DNA from: Malachius bipustulatus
Taxonomy: Eukaryota; Arthropoda; Insecta; Coleoptera; Melyridae
Length of the DNA: 64,000 nucleotides
Direction of reading: 5' to 3'
Assembly (NCBI GenBank): GCA_910589415.1
Contig: OU342638.1
Location: 36,801,579-36,865,578, forward strand
Shown here: piece after piece, positions 53,801 to 64,000 of the stretch
Layout: each line of letters starts with the position of its first letter
How positions within the stretch are numbered: the stretch's first letter is position 1
The notes under the pieces: generated by a model
The model's input: the letters and a program-made list of their open reading frames with translations, nothing else
Database searches by the model: none
Told to the model about the DNA's origin: nothing
Program-made: the position numbers and the translations under genes

Positions 53801-56800
53801 AAAATTGTTGGCAGCAAAAACTTATCTACCTTGTTATCAGGTTGATTTATTTTTTCCCCAATCGACTGACTGGTGACTCTCTCAGTGATTTAATGAAACC
53901 CAAGCAAGAAGAGTGAGCGATGATGTTAATTTAACCCGAGTGGGTTTTATTCTTTTATTATAATGTTTCGAGGCTAGTTACAGTTATTGTTGTTATTGTT
54001 ATTATTATTTTCTGTACCGATTTTATTTTTGATGATTATTTGTATCAAGTTCTGTGTCTATAACATGAAGATCAAACTGACCAAGTGGTCTAGGAAGAAG
54101 ATTTTTAATTTTGTGGTACGTTTCGTCTTCTCCTTCTCGATTTCATTTTTTTCTCTGTGTTTATAATAAATTTTTTGCAGAGCATGTGTTTTCAATTTAT
54201 CAACGCCCTCCTATCGCAAACCGATGATTTTGAGTTCAGAATGCATCTGCGGAACGAGATCGTCCGGAACGGACTCTACGACACTTTGAGTGAGTGCCCG
54301 TCGTCGTCGGGGTGATTTGTTGTGTTGATAATCGTGCGTTTTTTTGATGCAGTCGAGTTAAAGAACAACACGCACCCGGTGCTGAAGCAGCAGTTTGAGA
54401 TCTTCGAGCAGGAGAAGGAGAACGACGCGGACGAGCTGCACGAGCGGTTCGACAGGGTCAGGCTTGACATGGACGACATACAGGACTGCTTCGAGGTGCT
54501 GAAGAACACGACGCTCGAGACGCCCGCCGAACCCTACTTCCTCAGCATATTGCAGCACCTTCTTTTTATCAGGGACGACGTGAACATCAGGTGGGTTGGT
54601 TACTGTTTATTTTTATTTTGTTTTTTTGTTTTATTTAGTGAAAGTGTGACGTTTTATTTGATTTGAGAGTGTTGATATTGTTTTCATCCACTGTTAGGGA
54701 TGATTTCTGGCTACATTGTAGTGGTTGTTTGATTTTTTTTCCCTCGAAGTGGGTAGTTTTGTTTCATCTGCCAATGTTCGTGTCGTTTTCGTCCACTTTT
54801 AGGGATTATTTAAAGAAATTATTTTAAGCTCAAAGAAGGTCTATTGAAAAAATTATCAAATTGCTCAAATTTTGACTTTAAACACAATCTGGCAACATTG
54901 TGCTATAAAAACTTTAGTCTTTTCATAGTTTTTGTTCAGTTTTATTTCAAAAAACAATAGTGAACAATTTTGAACAATCTGCCCAATTGTTTTTTTATTC
55001 TTTGGTGTTTTTTTTTGGTTCAATAAAAATTTGTTCCTGGGTTCCACTTCCAGTAATTGACCTCAAATTTTTTGAATATTACTCATATTAGTGACTTTTA
55101 AAACAATCTGGCAACACTGTATGCAGAATTGCTCAATTTGGTAATGTCTTTAAAAAAATTGAACAGTCTGAAAACTTATTTTTTTCGGTTATTCGTTGTC
55201 TTCTTGAAGTGCGACATTGACAAAGCAAAATTGGTCTGCGGGCTCCATTTCTAGTAATTTGACCTGAACTTCTTTGCATATTTGAGTTTTCACACGATCT
55301 GACAACACTGCTACTAAAATTGACGAAAAGTTTGACTATTTACGCAATTTGGCAATGTTGCTTTTGACAGTTTTCGTTAAGGCTTCTTTAAAAAAAAGTA
55401 ACAATTTTTTTTGGTTATTCAGTGTTTTTTTTTTTATTTGAAGATTAAACTAAAAAAAATTGTTTCCTAGGCTTCCTAGGGTTTTTTGAAGTGATCGAAA
55501 TGAAATAGCAGGTCTTTGAATATTAGTCAAATTAGTGAAACTCTCTAACTTTTAACACAATCTGACAACGCTGACAAAAATTTGATTACTGAGGTTTGAT
55601 TGTTGCATTTGACAATTTTCGTTTGTTTTTTTCTTTCAAAAAACAACAGAATCTGACAATTTTTCCCCCTTTTTTTGCGTCTTTTGTTGAAGGTACGTAC
55701 AATCAGGGAAATTTGGTTCCCAGGCTCCAGTGATCATCCTGAAATTCTTTGAATATTACTCATATTAGTGACTTCACAATCTGACAACACTGTGCTGTTA
55801 CAAATTCCATTCTTAGAATGAACTTTGTATGATCTTGTAGTGCGTTATTCAAAGTTTGACTGTCATTGATGTAGAATTGCAAAATTTGGCTATGACAGCT
55901 AATCTTTTAACTTATTCTTTACTGTCGTTTTAAAGGTTCAAGTCAAGTGATAGACCTCAGATCCTTTTAATATTAGTCAGGTTAGTCAAATTTTGACTTT
56001 TAAAACAATCTGGCAACACTGTATGTAGAATTGCATGTCAATTCAGTGTCTTTTTGAACTACAACAATGCAAAATTGGTCATGGGCTCAATTTCTAGTAA
56101 TTTTTGACCTGAATTTCTTTGCATATTTGACTTTTCACACGATCTGACAACACTGCTACTAAAAATTTGATCTTAGAGTAAAGTTTGGGCGGTCTTCCAC
56201 TGCTGCTCGAAGAGTTTGACTGTTTATACAATTTGGCAATGCTGCTTATTTTGATAGTTTTCATTCAGGATTCTGTCATTTTTTTCGGTTATTCAGTGTT
56301 TTTTTTTTATTTGAAGATTAAACTAAAAAAAATTGGTTCCTAGGCTCCCTAGGTTTCTTTTGAAGTGATCGAAATGAAATAGGTTTTTGAATATTTGTCA
56401 AATTAGTGAAATTCTAACTTTTAACACAATCTGACAACGATGCAAAAAATTTGATTCTTACAGTAAAATTAGGACGATTTTTCCAATGCTGCTTTCGAGG
56501 TTTGATTGTTCTGCTCGTACAATCAGGGAAATTTGGTTCCCAGGCTCCAGTGATCATCTGAAATTCTTTGAATGTTCGACTTTTTACACAATCCGGCAAC
56601 ATGCATTGTTTGAACATTTTTTAAGACCAAAATTAGTGAGATCTGGCGGTGTTGCTTTCAAGGTTTGACGATTAGACAGTGTTGCTTTTAAAAACTGTTG
56701 GTTGGTTAAAAAATCTGGTTCTTTTTGACATCATTACCCGGATGTTTTGTTGTTTTATGTGGTTGTTATTTTTTTAATTGAACTGAACGATTTTTTTTTA

Positions 56801-59800
56801 TATTTTTAGACAATTTGACGCCATTTTTTTTTAAACAAAGGGGCAACTTTGAATTTCATTGGTTTTAATTCAATTATTCGCAACGCCTCTACATCTTGGG
56901 CAATTTCACCTCAAAAGTTTGATTTTTATCACAATCTGGCAACACTGGCGAAAATTTTATATTTTGATTCTTCACACGCGTTCCCTTAAACTGGCAACAT
57001 CGATTTTGGTTACTTTTTGTTTTATTTTTCACCAGAGTTGTTGCAATCTATTGTTGTCAAGGATCATGGAAGCAACAAAAAATAATTAAGGTAGGGTGTG
57101 GTTGAAAAAACAAAAAATATAAAACAAAGTGTCATTGAATTCTTCTTCTTCTTCTCTGTCTTATCCTCACTCTAGGACAATTCAGCCAGTTAAAATCGAT
57201 TTACCTGAACATGGCAACTTACCACTGTTTTATTAGCTGAGTTGTCACTTCTTGTAAGTTACATGTTTGACATTTTGGAGTGTTTCAGTCAGTTAATCAT
57301 AATCGTTAAGATTATGAATCTATTTATTTATTTTATTTTTTCAAGATCACTTTTCAAGTTTCACTTTGTAGTAATAGTAATTTGGCTACATTATTGCTTT
57401 GAGGACTTTGTTATTATGGGGCTCCTTTTATTTATTTATATCATCTGCACCTAGGAGGATGTCAATGGAATTTGTATCTTCTCAAAATCTTATCTCCTGT
57501 TTATCTCGTTTCTTTTAATACAGTTTGATTAAAGTTGTATCACAATTTTGACGCATGCACTTCATTAATTCATTAATATTCATTAATTCAAAGATAAAAT
57601 ATCTCGATCTGTGGATTATTTTGTTGTTATTTTTGGAGGTGACTGGGAATTTTGCTCTGATTTGGAGCCTGATTCTTTTTTTTTTTGTAAGTAATTCGTT
57701 CTTATTATGTTGGATTAGAGATGAGAAATTCTGAACCGAATCTAAATTTGAGTGTTTTCTGGTTGTTGAACCATTTTCTGAGCAGTTTTCTGTGCGAGAG
57801 ATACATCGTCGAATTTAACAGTGTTAAGAGTGTTTATTTCATTTTCATCGACTTCAGGTAAGAGAGAGAAGACATAAATTCTCCTCGATTTCTCTGATCA
57901 ATTTTTCAAAAAACGATTTAAATTTTTTCCAGGCCTCTCTATTATAAAATCATTGAAGAATGCGTGTCCCAGATTGTCCTAAACAAATCAGGGTTGGATC
58001 CGGATTTCAATAAGAAACACTTCGATATCGATCTGCAACCACTAATCGATGAAATTAAAGGTAAGGGCTTCTTTTCTTCTTTTATTTTTCTTAATTAACA
58101 TTTTTTCCTGTATCATCAGACAAACCATTCCAAGAATGCGACCCGACCAAAATCGAAGACCTGAAGAAACAGCTGGAAGAGGCGATCGCGGCGAAAGAGG
58201 AGGCCGAGGCGAAGCTCGATCTGCTCGCCGGGAAAACGGGCGACTCAAACGGCGGCAGCGGTGGCGGGAAACTCGACCCAGCCACCGTGAACAAGGTGGC
58301 CGGGGTCCTCAACTGCCCGCCGCCGCCGCCCATGCCCGGATCGGGGGCTCCCCCGCCTCCGCCGATGCCCGGAATGGGAGGACCGCCGCCTCCCCCGATG
58401 CCCGGGATGGGGGGTCCGCCGCCACCTCCGATGCCCGGTATGGGAGGACCCCCGCCTCCTCCGATGCCCGGTATGGGGGGACCTCCGCCGCCGCCGATGC
58501 CCGGGATGGGGGGACCTCCTCCGCCGCCCATGAGCGGGATGCCGCCGCCCCCTTTCCCGGGAGCGGTCCCGATGCACGGCATGACCGGGCCCGACGTTCT
58601 TCCCCAGTACATGAAGCCGAAGAAGAAGTGGGACGTCTCCGGCCCTTTGAAGAGAGCCAACTGGAAAACCGTGAGTGATGTTCGTCTTGAAAAATTGTTT
58701 TCGTGTTTATCGGTGTGGTATTAATTTTAGATCGTTCCGAACAAAATACCGGAGAAATCGTTCTGGGTGAAGGTGCGCGAGGAACAGCTGGCGTCGCCCG
58801 ATATCCTGGACGGTCTGGAGAAGAAGTTCTCATCGAAACCGGCCAAGAAGCTCGAAGATAACTCCAATAAGTACGGTCGCTCTTTTTGTATCCGATTTTT
58901 TGTGTTAAAACCGGTTCTGTTTCCTCACAGGGACTCCAACACGGGCACCCTGAAAAAAGTGAAGGAACTGAAGGTGCTCGACGGCAAGTCCGCACAGAAC
59001 ATCAGCATCCTGCTCGGCGGTTCGCTCAAGCACATGAGCTACGACGAGATCAAAAAGTGCCTGCTGAAGTGCGACGACGAGGTTCTGACAGAGAACGTCA
59101 CGGAACAGCTCATTCAGGTACGAGTCCGGATCCGGGAAGGCCCGATTGATTTTTAATCGTCTTTAATTTTACAGTACTTACCTCCAGCCGATCAACTTAA
59201 CAAGCTGCAACAGTACAAGGAGTCGTACGATCAGTTGACGGAAGCGGAGCAGTTCTGTGTCAAAATATCGGAAGTGAAACGACTGTTGCCCAGACTGAAA
59301 TCGTTGAGCTTCAAGCATCACTACCTGGAGATGGTCAACGATACAAAACCTGTAAGTCGATGATCGATTTCTCTGTTTGGAATTCCTGAAACAATTATTC
59401 TAGCGATCTGCAATTATTTCAGGACATAGTGGCAGCGACGGCCGCCTGTCAGGAAGTGAAAAAGAGTAAAAAGTTTGCCCGGATCCTGGAGCTGATCCTC
59501 CTGTTGGGCAATTACATGAACAGCGGCAGCCGTAACGCCCAGGCGTACGGTTTCGAGATGGCTTTTCTCACCAAGGTAAGGGCTTTTCTTCTTTTTCCTT
59601 CGTCTCTTGATCCTGTTTTTGGTTCCAGCTGACCGGCACAAAAGACATGAACAACAAGCAGACGCTGCTCCATTACATCGTGGAAACGACCGAGAAGAAG
59701 TTCCCGGAGCTGGTGAATTTCTACGATGAGATGCCGCATATCGATAAGTGAGTGACGTCGCTTTATTTTCAATAATTAACGAGACTAATCGATTTTTCTA

Positions 59801-60834
59801 TTAATCAGAGCCAGCAGGGTTTCCCTGGACTCGATACAGAAGACCCTGAAACAAATGGACAGCAGCATTAGAAACTTGCAGACCGACATCAATAACAACA
59901 GGATAGCGCAGAGCGACGAGGATAATTTCGTCGAAGTTATGGAAGTATCCTTTTTTTCTCTCGTTGAATAAATTCTCGTTTTTTAAACGTACCCACGTAG
60001 TTAGTTTTCCTTAACGGTGGTTAGAAATTTGCGAAAGAGGCCCGCGAACAGTGCGACATCATGCAGAACATGTTCAAGAAAATGGACAGCCTCTACACAG
60101 ATCTGTCCGAGTATTACGTCTTCGACAAGCAGAAGTACACCCTCGAGGAGTTCTTCACGGACCTGAAAACGTTCAAGGACAGTTTCATCGTGAGTATCGA
60201 TCGATTCTTGAGCCGGAGGATTTCAAATGTCCCGCTGTTTGCGCGTGGCCTTTTTATATTTTCCACACATGTTACAAGGGTCTAGAAATGTCACTTGATT
60301 ATTTAATTCTTAATAATTTGACATGCCAAATAAGCGCCACCTCCAAGCTTATTATCGATTCTTGTTTAATTTTTTTACAATTAATCGACAGCAAGCGAAA
60401 AAAGACAACGATCGAGATCGAGAGCTGGAGGAGAAGAAGGAGAAGGCGAAACTGGCGAAAGAGAAGGCGGACAGGGAGAGGCACGAGAGGGAGGCGAGGA
60501 AACGAGCCCTGATCGACATGAACCCGTCCGAGACGCAAGAAGGCGTCATGGATAGGTCAGTTCTTCTTTTTATTATATTTCGTTATTTACTTGACTAAAA
60601 CAATCGTGCTTACAGCTTGCTGGAAGCGTTGCAGACCGGCAGCGCTTTCAACCGGGAGCAGAAGAGGAAACGTGGCCATCGACCCGCCGGAGGTAACGTA
60701 CGCGACTGATTTATTCGGTTCGGTTGTTTTAATCGATTTTCTTTGCAGCGGAGAGGAGAGCTCAGCTGGTCCGGTCGAGATCGCGGACGGGCCTGATCTC
60801 GGGAAGGGAATTCAGCTCGGTCCAGGTCTCTTAA
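38802..60834 (+). CDS. dia: Diaphanous-related formin (Dia)
   Basis: Exons: 38802-38840, 49077-49262, 50434-50744, 50803-50992, 51070-51219, 54181-54289, 54353-54590, 57933-58060, 58120-58670, 58731-58870, 58931-59117, 59175-59351, 59423-59575, 59629-59747, 59809-59944, 60025-60189, 60392-60555, 60616-60692 and 60749-60834. Phases close to about 1,101 residues, against about 1,090 in fly Dia. The N-terminus [11 protein letters not shown] matches Dia. Residues 76-450 are the GTPase-binding/DID (FH3) region ([32 protein letters not shown]). Residues 515-598 are FH1, seven PPPPPMPG units. About 616-1000 are FH2 ([27 protein letters not shown] written here as [17 protein letters not shown]). The DAD follows ([23 protein letters not shown]). 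Dia is a Rho-activated actin nucleator held inactive by DID-DAD contact; it acts in cytokinesis and epithelial morphogenesis. The introns hold large motif arrays. Homology to Dia, not Daam, is clear from FH2 and DAD. Confidence 0.95.
39759..39827 (+). CDS. dia: Alternative first coding exon of dia (predicted)
   Basis: Twenty-three codons ([20 protein letters not shown]...) end at ATC/GTGAGT in phase 0, the same phase as the exon at 38802-38840. It would join LESWFKTGQ in exon 2. It is basic, like the other N-terminus. An isoform with a different start is inferred from splice phase alone. Confidence 0.5.
41485..44320. repeat. Degenerate motif array in dia intron 1 (TTTAAAGGTAATTTTACACGT family)
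   Basis: About 24 copies of TTTAAAGGTAATTTTACACG, often followed by TTCAGGCTTACCCGCCGAG and ACTTACTGAGGTGTAA, spread over 2.8 kb with T-rich spacers. One copy near 44220-44250 is inverted. Several spacers carry TCGTCACGTG. Similarity falls off toward the right end. Confidence 0.85.
44460..44790. promoter_or_regulatory. GC-rich island inside dia intron 1
   Basis: This stretch has many CpG (CGCGAGACGCC, CGGCGTG, GTCGCGTAAAAG, GGCGCGCGAGTG) while its flanks are AT-rich motif arrays. No long open frame. A candidate alternative promoter or enhancer; nothing more can be said. Confidence 0.35.
45580..47790. repeat. Degenerate motif array in dia intron 1 (TGCAAGGTCCACAATTTT family)
   Basis: The motif TGCAAGGTCCACAATTTT recurs about 30-40 times, with variants CAAGATCC and CAAGGTTCG. 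A looser 190-280 bp unit is visible from AAATCTGCTGCAAGGTCCAC at about 46745, 47025, 47250, 47435 and 47610. The open frames that cross it are repeat-driven and have no domain. Confidence 0.85.
48435..49016. mobile_element. Inverted-repeat element near dia exon 2
   Basis: The left CGGTCATTATTTACATCCGC (on to GGCTCCTAA) and the right TTAGGAGCCGCGGATGTAAA (on to TAATTACCG) are inverted copies of about 32 bases. The interior (48760-48985) matches 33317-33540. It is about 582 bp and ends some 60 bp before dia exon 2. Confidence 0.75.
51225..53060. repeat. Degenerate motif array in dia intron 5 (ACAATCTGGCAACACTG family)
   Basis: TTGCACAATCTGGCAACACTG and close variants (AATCTGACAACACTG, CAATATGACAACACTG) recur roughly every 60-120 bp across the intron, separated by T-rich stretches. 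Confidence 0.85.
54065..54115 (+). CDS. dia: Possible internal alternative first exon of dia
   Basis: ATG plus 16 codons ([17 protein letters not shown]) then GTG/GTACGT in phase 0, only 65 bases before exon 6, which also begins in phase 0 ([11 protein letters not shown]). Use of this start would give a Dia lacking the GTPase-binding region and part of the DID. Predicted from sequence only. Confidence 0.3.
54870..57010. repeat. Second array of the ACAATCTGGCAACACTG family in dia intron 7
   Basis: This is the same motif family as the intron 5 array, here often with GGAAATTTGGTTCCCAGGCTCC and TTTGAATATTAGTCA segments. Two longer blocks, about 55200-55800 and 56060-56620, are near duplicates of each other. 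Confidence 0.85.
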
Positions 60835-61289
60835 TAATAATAATCGTTGCGCTAACATCCACTACTGGCTACCTGAGATATTACTTGTCGTCTGTTTCGT
60901 CTTCGTTTTTGTACTTACTCGATGAATTTTATGTAGATATGTACAGTGAGGTCGGTTTTTTTTTAGAGCTGAAAGGAGTAAGGTTAGTTTTACTCTACCC
61001 TGCAGCAAATCATAGAAACCCCTAGTGAGACGTTAACTACTAACACTAACTACTTACTAACTGTTGTTCTTCCTAAGATGTGTGATTTTAAAAAAGAGAG
61101 TCGCGCCTGTTTTGTGTTGATGTCATATGAAAATTCGGGTGTACTAGGACTTTGTGTTTTTTTTATTTTGTATTGAAGGTATTGTTGTGACCTTTTGATT
61201 TAATTTTTAGTTTAAGTGGTAAACAACGAAGGATTTAGTATGCTCACGCTCAATAATGAAACACGTATGTAATTTATTAAGACTTGATA

Positions 61290-61720
61290 ACGGTTGTCTT
61301 CCCAGCACTTTGTACATAAACAAGTTTGTATATTATGATTAATATTATGTAGATAGATTCGAATCTCTTTATAGTTCGCCTTTTTACAAGGTCCCGATGA
61401 TTATTTTGCTGGATCGTTTGTTAACGTGACGTGCGCTACCGGTGATTGAAAACGGGCTGGTCCTCGTCCTCAAGACGGATTGATACAATCATACAAAATG
61501 ATGGAGTAGCGACGTCGCGAGATCTATCAGGGATTCTTAGAGCATTTATTTAACTTTGAAACGATTTAGCAGATATTAAACGATTATTGAATTGAGAAGA
61601 TGAAAATATTTTCTTTCCTTGAATTTTTCCCTTGTAATATAGTCTACATATATTTTTATATAAAAATGTGAATATCGATATTATATTTTAATATAAATTA
61701 TTACAATTGAGTGTTTTTTT
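61290..61720 (+). repeat. dia 3' untranslated segment, first copy
   Basis: Part of the dia 3' region. Blocks TTTTTACAAGG, CTGGTCCTC, TTTAACTTTGAAACGATTTAGC and TAGTCTACATATATTTTTAT recur in order at 62190-62610. Confidence 0.8.
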
Positions 61721-62189
61721 TTTTTTAATTGAAGTAATTCAAGAAACTAGTCGGGTTATGCAAGATTGTTAATTTATAGACAAATGAAGACAAAATACTA
61801 ACAAGAAGATTAATAGTAGTAGTTGTTAGTTGTAGACTTTAAAATACTAATAATTATTGTGATTTTACTGTTGAGAATTTATGTTAGCCTGAAAATGGCT
61901 GCCACGACTAAAATATTGGAAGTACCTTAGATGGGATAAAAACTTACCTAATCTGATAGGCACTTTGCAACTAGTCTCTAAACGTCATTTGTCATGTCTT
62001 AATTTCAAAGATGACTTCTATAAAGTCAAATAAAATTGATAGAGCCCCTAACCGCTCAGAATTATTATTACTGCACATGTGCATTGGTTATTTGTCCAAT
62101 TCAAGTCAGTTTTCTCATTATTTAAGGAAAGGAATAAAATAAATGTTTGAATTAAACCAGTTGTATATAATTGTATTGAATTTATTAAG

Positions 62190-62610
62190 ATTTGAAAAGT
62201 CATTTTCTCTATTATACATACTTTGTACAATCTTGATGTATATTATACTAATATTTAGATAGAGTAATCTCGTTTTATAATTCATTTTTACAAGGACCTT
62301 ATGATTATTTCGCTAAATCGTTTGTAAGTCGGGTGATGAGTAGTTCAGTTAAGGCTGGTCCTCAAGAAATAAGGCATTGGAAATCATACAAGATGATGGA
62401 AATGTAGCGGGATTATCTGAGCGTTTAATTAACTTTGAAACGATTTAGCTGATATAAAATTAAACGAAACTAGTAAATAATAAAAATATTTTTTTCATTA
62501 TTTTAATATAGTCTACATATATTTTTTATTTTTTATATATAAAAATGAATATTGATATTATATTTTTTATAATATATAAATTATTTCAATTGATTGTGTT
62601 TTATAATAAT
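62190..62610 (+). repeat. Duplicate of the dia 3' segment
   Basis: Tandem copy displaced by about 900 bp, with the same order of blocks but many substitutions and small deletions. A possible polyadenylation signal AATAAA lies between the copies near 62133. Confidence 0.8.
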
Positions 62611-63080
62611 TGATTCATTTCTCGTTATGTCGTATTCTCCTATCTATCTATCTATCTAAATCTAAATTCTGAACATTTTTCTTAATCTTAATCACTCAAG
62701 CGCAAATTAAACAATCAAACAGAGTAACTATTAAACTAATTTAAACATTTTAATGACGAGACTTTCATTATTTATACCAAGGTTTTAGAAATATCACAGA
62801 TATTAATCACTTGAAAACATATTTTATTCACCGTTTTAATTTAATCAAACTCTTTATTAAAATCGCTCATAACAACCACAACAAATCAGGAATAAAAATG
62901 TTCAAAATCTACTTTTAATCGTGCTTTTACTAATCGTTAAAAAATCTTGCAGTTCAAGTAGGTTTCTATTATCAGACTACCCTTCTACAAGCTTTGTAGG
63001 CCAAGAATGTCTTTCTTTACTTGATGCACGTTATTACTTTACACACACGTACGTACGTATAGGTACATCAATTTCGTACT

Positions 63081-64000
63081 CTAAACAGAACTGGTTGCTT
63101 GATGAGATCCACAATCAGACGAACATACAGACAATGGTACAGGACTATAAGATGTATAATCAGGACAATTCAGATATAACCTAGAGCTGGTCCTATCGCA
63201 TTCAGGACAGGAGCGTTTCTTCTTCTTATTTTTTCTAAACAGATCGTAGGCACATCTGCAACAATTCAATAATTTAATTCATGCCGAATCGTTACGTAAT
63301 AATTACGATCGTACCTAGCATGTAAGATATGTGCGCATGGAAGGGCTTCCAGGGAATCAGACTCGAGTCCGTACGGAGACCCGCATCCGCTGCATTGCAG
63401 ATCTAACTCTTGTTGCAACCTGGTCGCGACTCTTTCATGGTGGAGTCTTTGGTCCTCGTCGCCGAGTGCTTTGTAGATATGGGAGAGGCGTATTCGGACC
63501 GTACGGACCAGTAACTGTAACGATTATTTGAGTACGACTAATTTGCACCAGGATCGAGTACCTAATAACGACTTACTTTAGCGCCTACCGAGCTTGCTAC
63601 TTCGAGTAATCTAGTGTTGAACTCTAGAGGTCTACAATTGCATATCTTATGCTGTAATCTGAGCACTTCCAGGCAACGGGCGGCCCCGTCCATGGATTCC
63701 ATTTGGACGACCCGATCGCCCATGGCAGCCGCCGAACCCATTGCCGTTTCGTACTGTCTAAATGCTTTCTGTAATAATCGTATGTTGATTCCCTTATAAT
63801 ACTGCAACGAAAATGCATTAGGAGCGTCGGATTGGATTGTTGGCCGGGGCTGCTATTCACGATCCAAGTGCACAAGCGTTTGTGTGTGATCGGTGGTGAT
63901 GAGGGGGGCCGGGTAGTGACGGTGAGGATAAATAATTGATATCTGTGCATTTTGATTGTGAATAGAGAGTGTTACGTGGATACTTACATTAATATCAGAC
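63081..64000 (-). CDS. Rapsyn homologue (43 kDa receptor-associated synaptic protein), 3' part
   Basis: Minus-strand exons are 64000-63988 (cut by the window end), 63801-63577, 63514-63315 and 63255-63081, with phases in agreement. The protein part reads YYKGINIRLLQKAFRQYETA, RCLEVLRLQHKICNCRP and LVRTVRIRLSHIYKALGDED, the last TPR-like repeats. Then comes a helix LQQELDLQ and a RING-H2 finger with CSGCG, CAHILHARC and CPEC. This is the rapsyn C-terminal architecture. Vertebrate rapsyn clusters acetylcholine receptors at the neuromuscular junction and its RING has E3 ligase activity; the insect role is less clear. A tail of about 35 residues rich in serine and cysteine follows the RING. The gene runs tail-to-tail with dia. 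The N-terminal TPRs lie beyond 64000. Confidence 0.87.

Noticed and set aside
58049..58995. Long open frames on both strands over the dia FH1 region
   Set aside because: GC-rich, proline-coding repeats give open frames in other phases. Only the FH1 frame fits the spliced gene and its homology.
38802..60834. Annotation of the formin as Daam
   Set aside because: FH2 and the N-terminal region match diaphanous ([37 protein letters not shown]). Daam-specific segments are absent.

Overview
The window looks like a compact, AT-rich insect nuclear genome, most likely a beetle or another holometabolous insect; the species is not identified. Introns are short, with GT-AG junctions and GC-rich exons in an AT-rich background. 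Conserved animal genes are present: RpL32, ZCRB1, RpL22, diaphanous and a rapsyn homologue. There are Ty3/gypsy and BEL/Pao retroelements and many small inverted-repeat elements. Exon joins given here were checked by reading frame; the total coding lengths of RpL32 (134 aa), ZCRB1 (248 aa), RpL22 (147 aa), the HMGA-like protein (106 aa) and diaphanous (about 1,101 aa) all come out in frame.

Layout. 0-9.6 kb: a minus-strand cluster of secreted leucine-rich-repeat (LRR) genes, two intact and one broken, with a 247-bp satellite array in one intron and several copies of a second repeat around them. 9.67-15.2 kb: a young Ty3/gypsy retrotransposon with identical 215-bp LTRs and a CTTC target duplication. 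It carries one in-frame stop in pol and an unusual 3' array of hairpins. 15.2-21 kb: a GGTTAGG-type minisatellite, then a minus-strand HMGA-like AT-hook gene whose 5' exons lie 2.5-2.8 kb upstream. 23.5-27.5 kb: a small inverted-repeat element, then RpL32 (with an intronic box C/D snoRNA) and ZCRB1, both minus. 27.8-32.1 kb: a divergent first exon of an unknown gene, RpL22 on the plus strand with an H/ACA snoRNA in intron 2, and two downstream copies that keep the snoRNA fold while the RpL22 exon has decayed. 32.5-38 kb: small inverted-repeat elements, a minus-strand RWD/RING gene and a BEL/Pao remnant. 38.8-60.8 kb: diaphanous (dia), plus strand, 18 or more exons with alternative first exons. 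61-64 kb: a duplicated dia 3' segment, then the 3' part of a minus-strand rapsyn homologue that runs off the window.

The genes do not form one pathway. Two are ribosomal proteins that host modification-guide RNAs. ZCRB1 is a U12-spliceosome protein, HMGA-like a chromatin protein, dia an actin nucleator and rapsyn a synaptic scaffold. The most unusual signals are the RpL22 snoRNA triplication, the covarying hairpin array of the retrotransposon, and the three separate families of short degenerate motifs that fill the dia introns.
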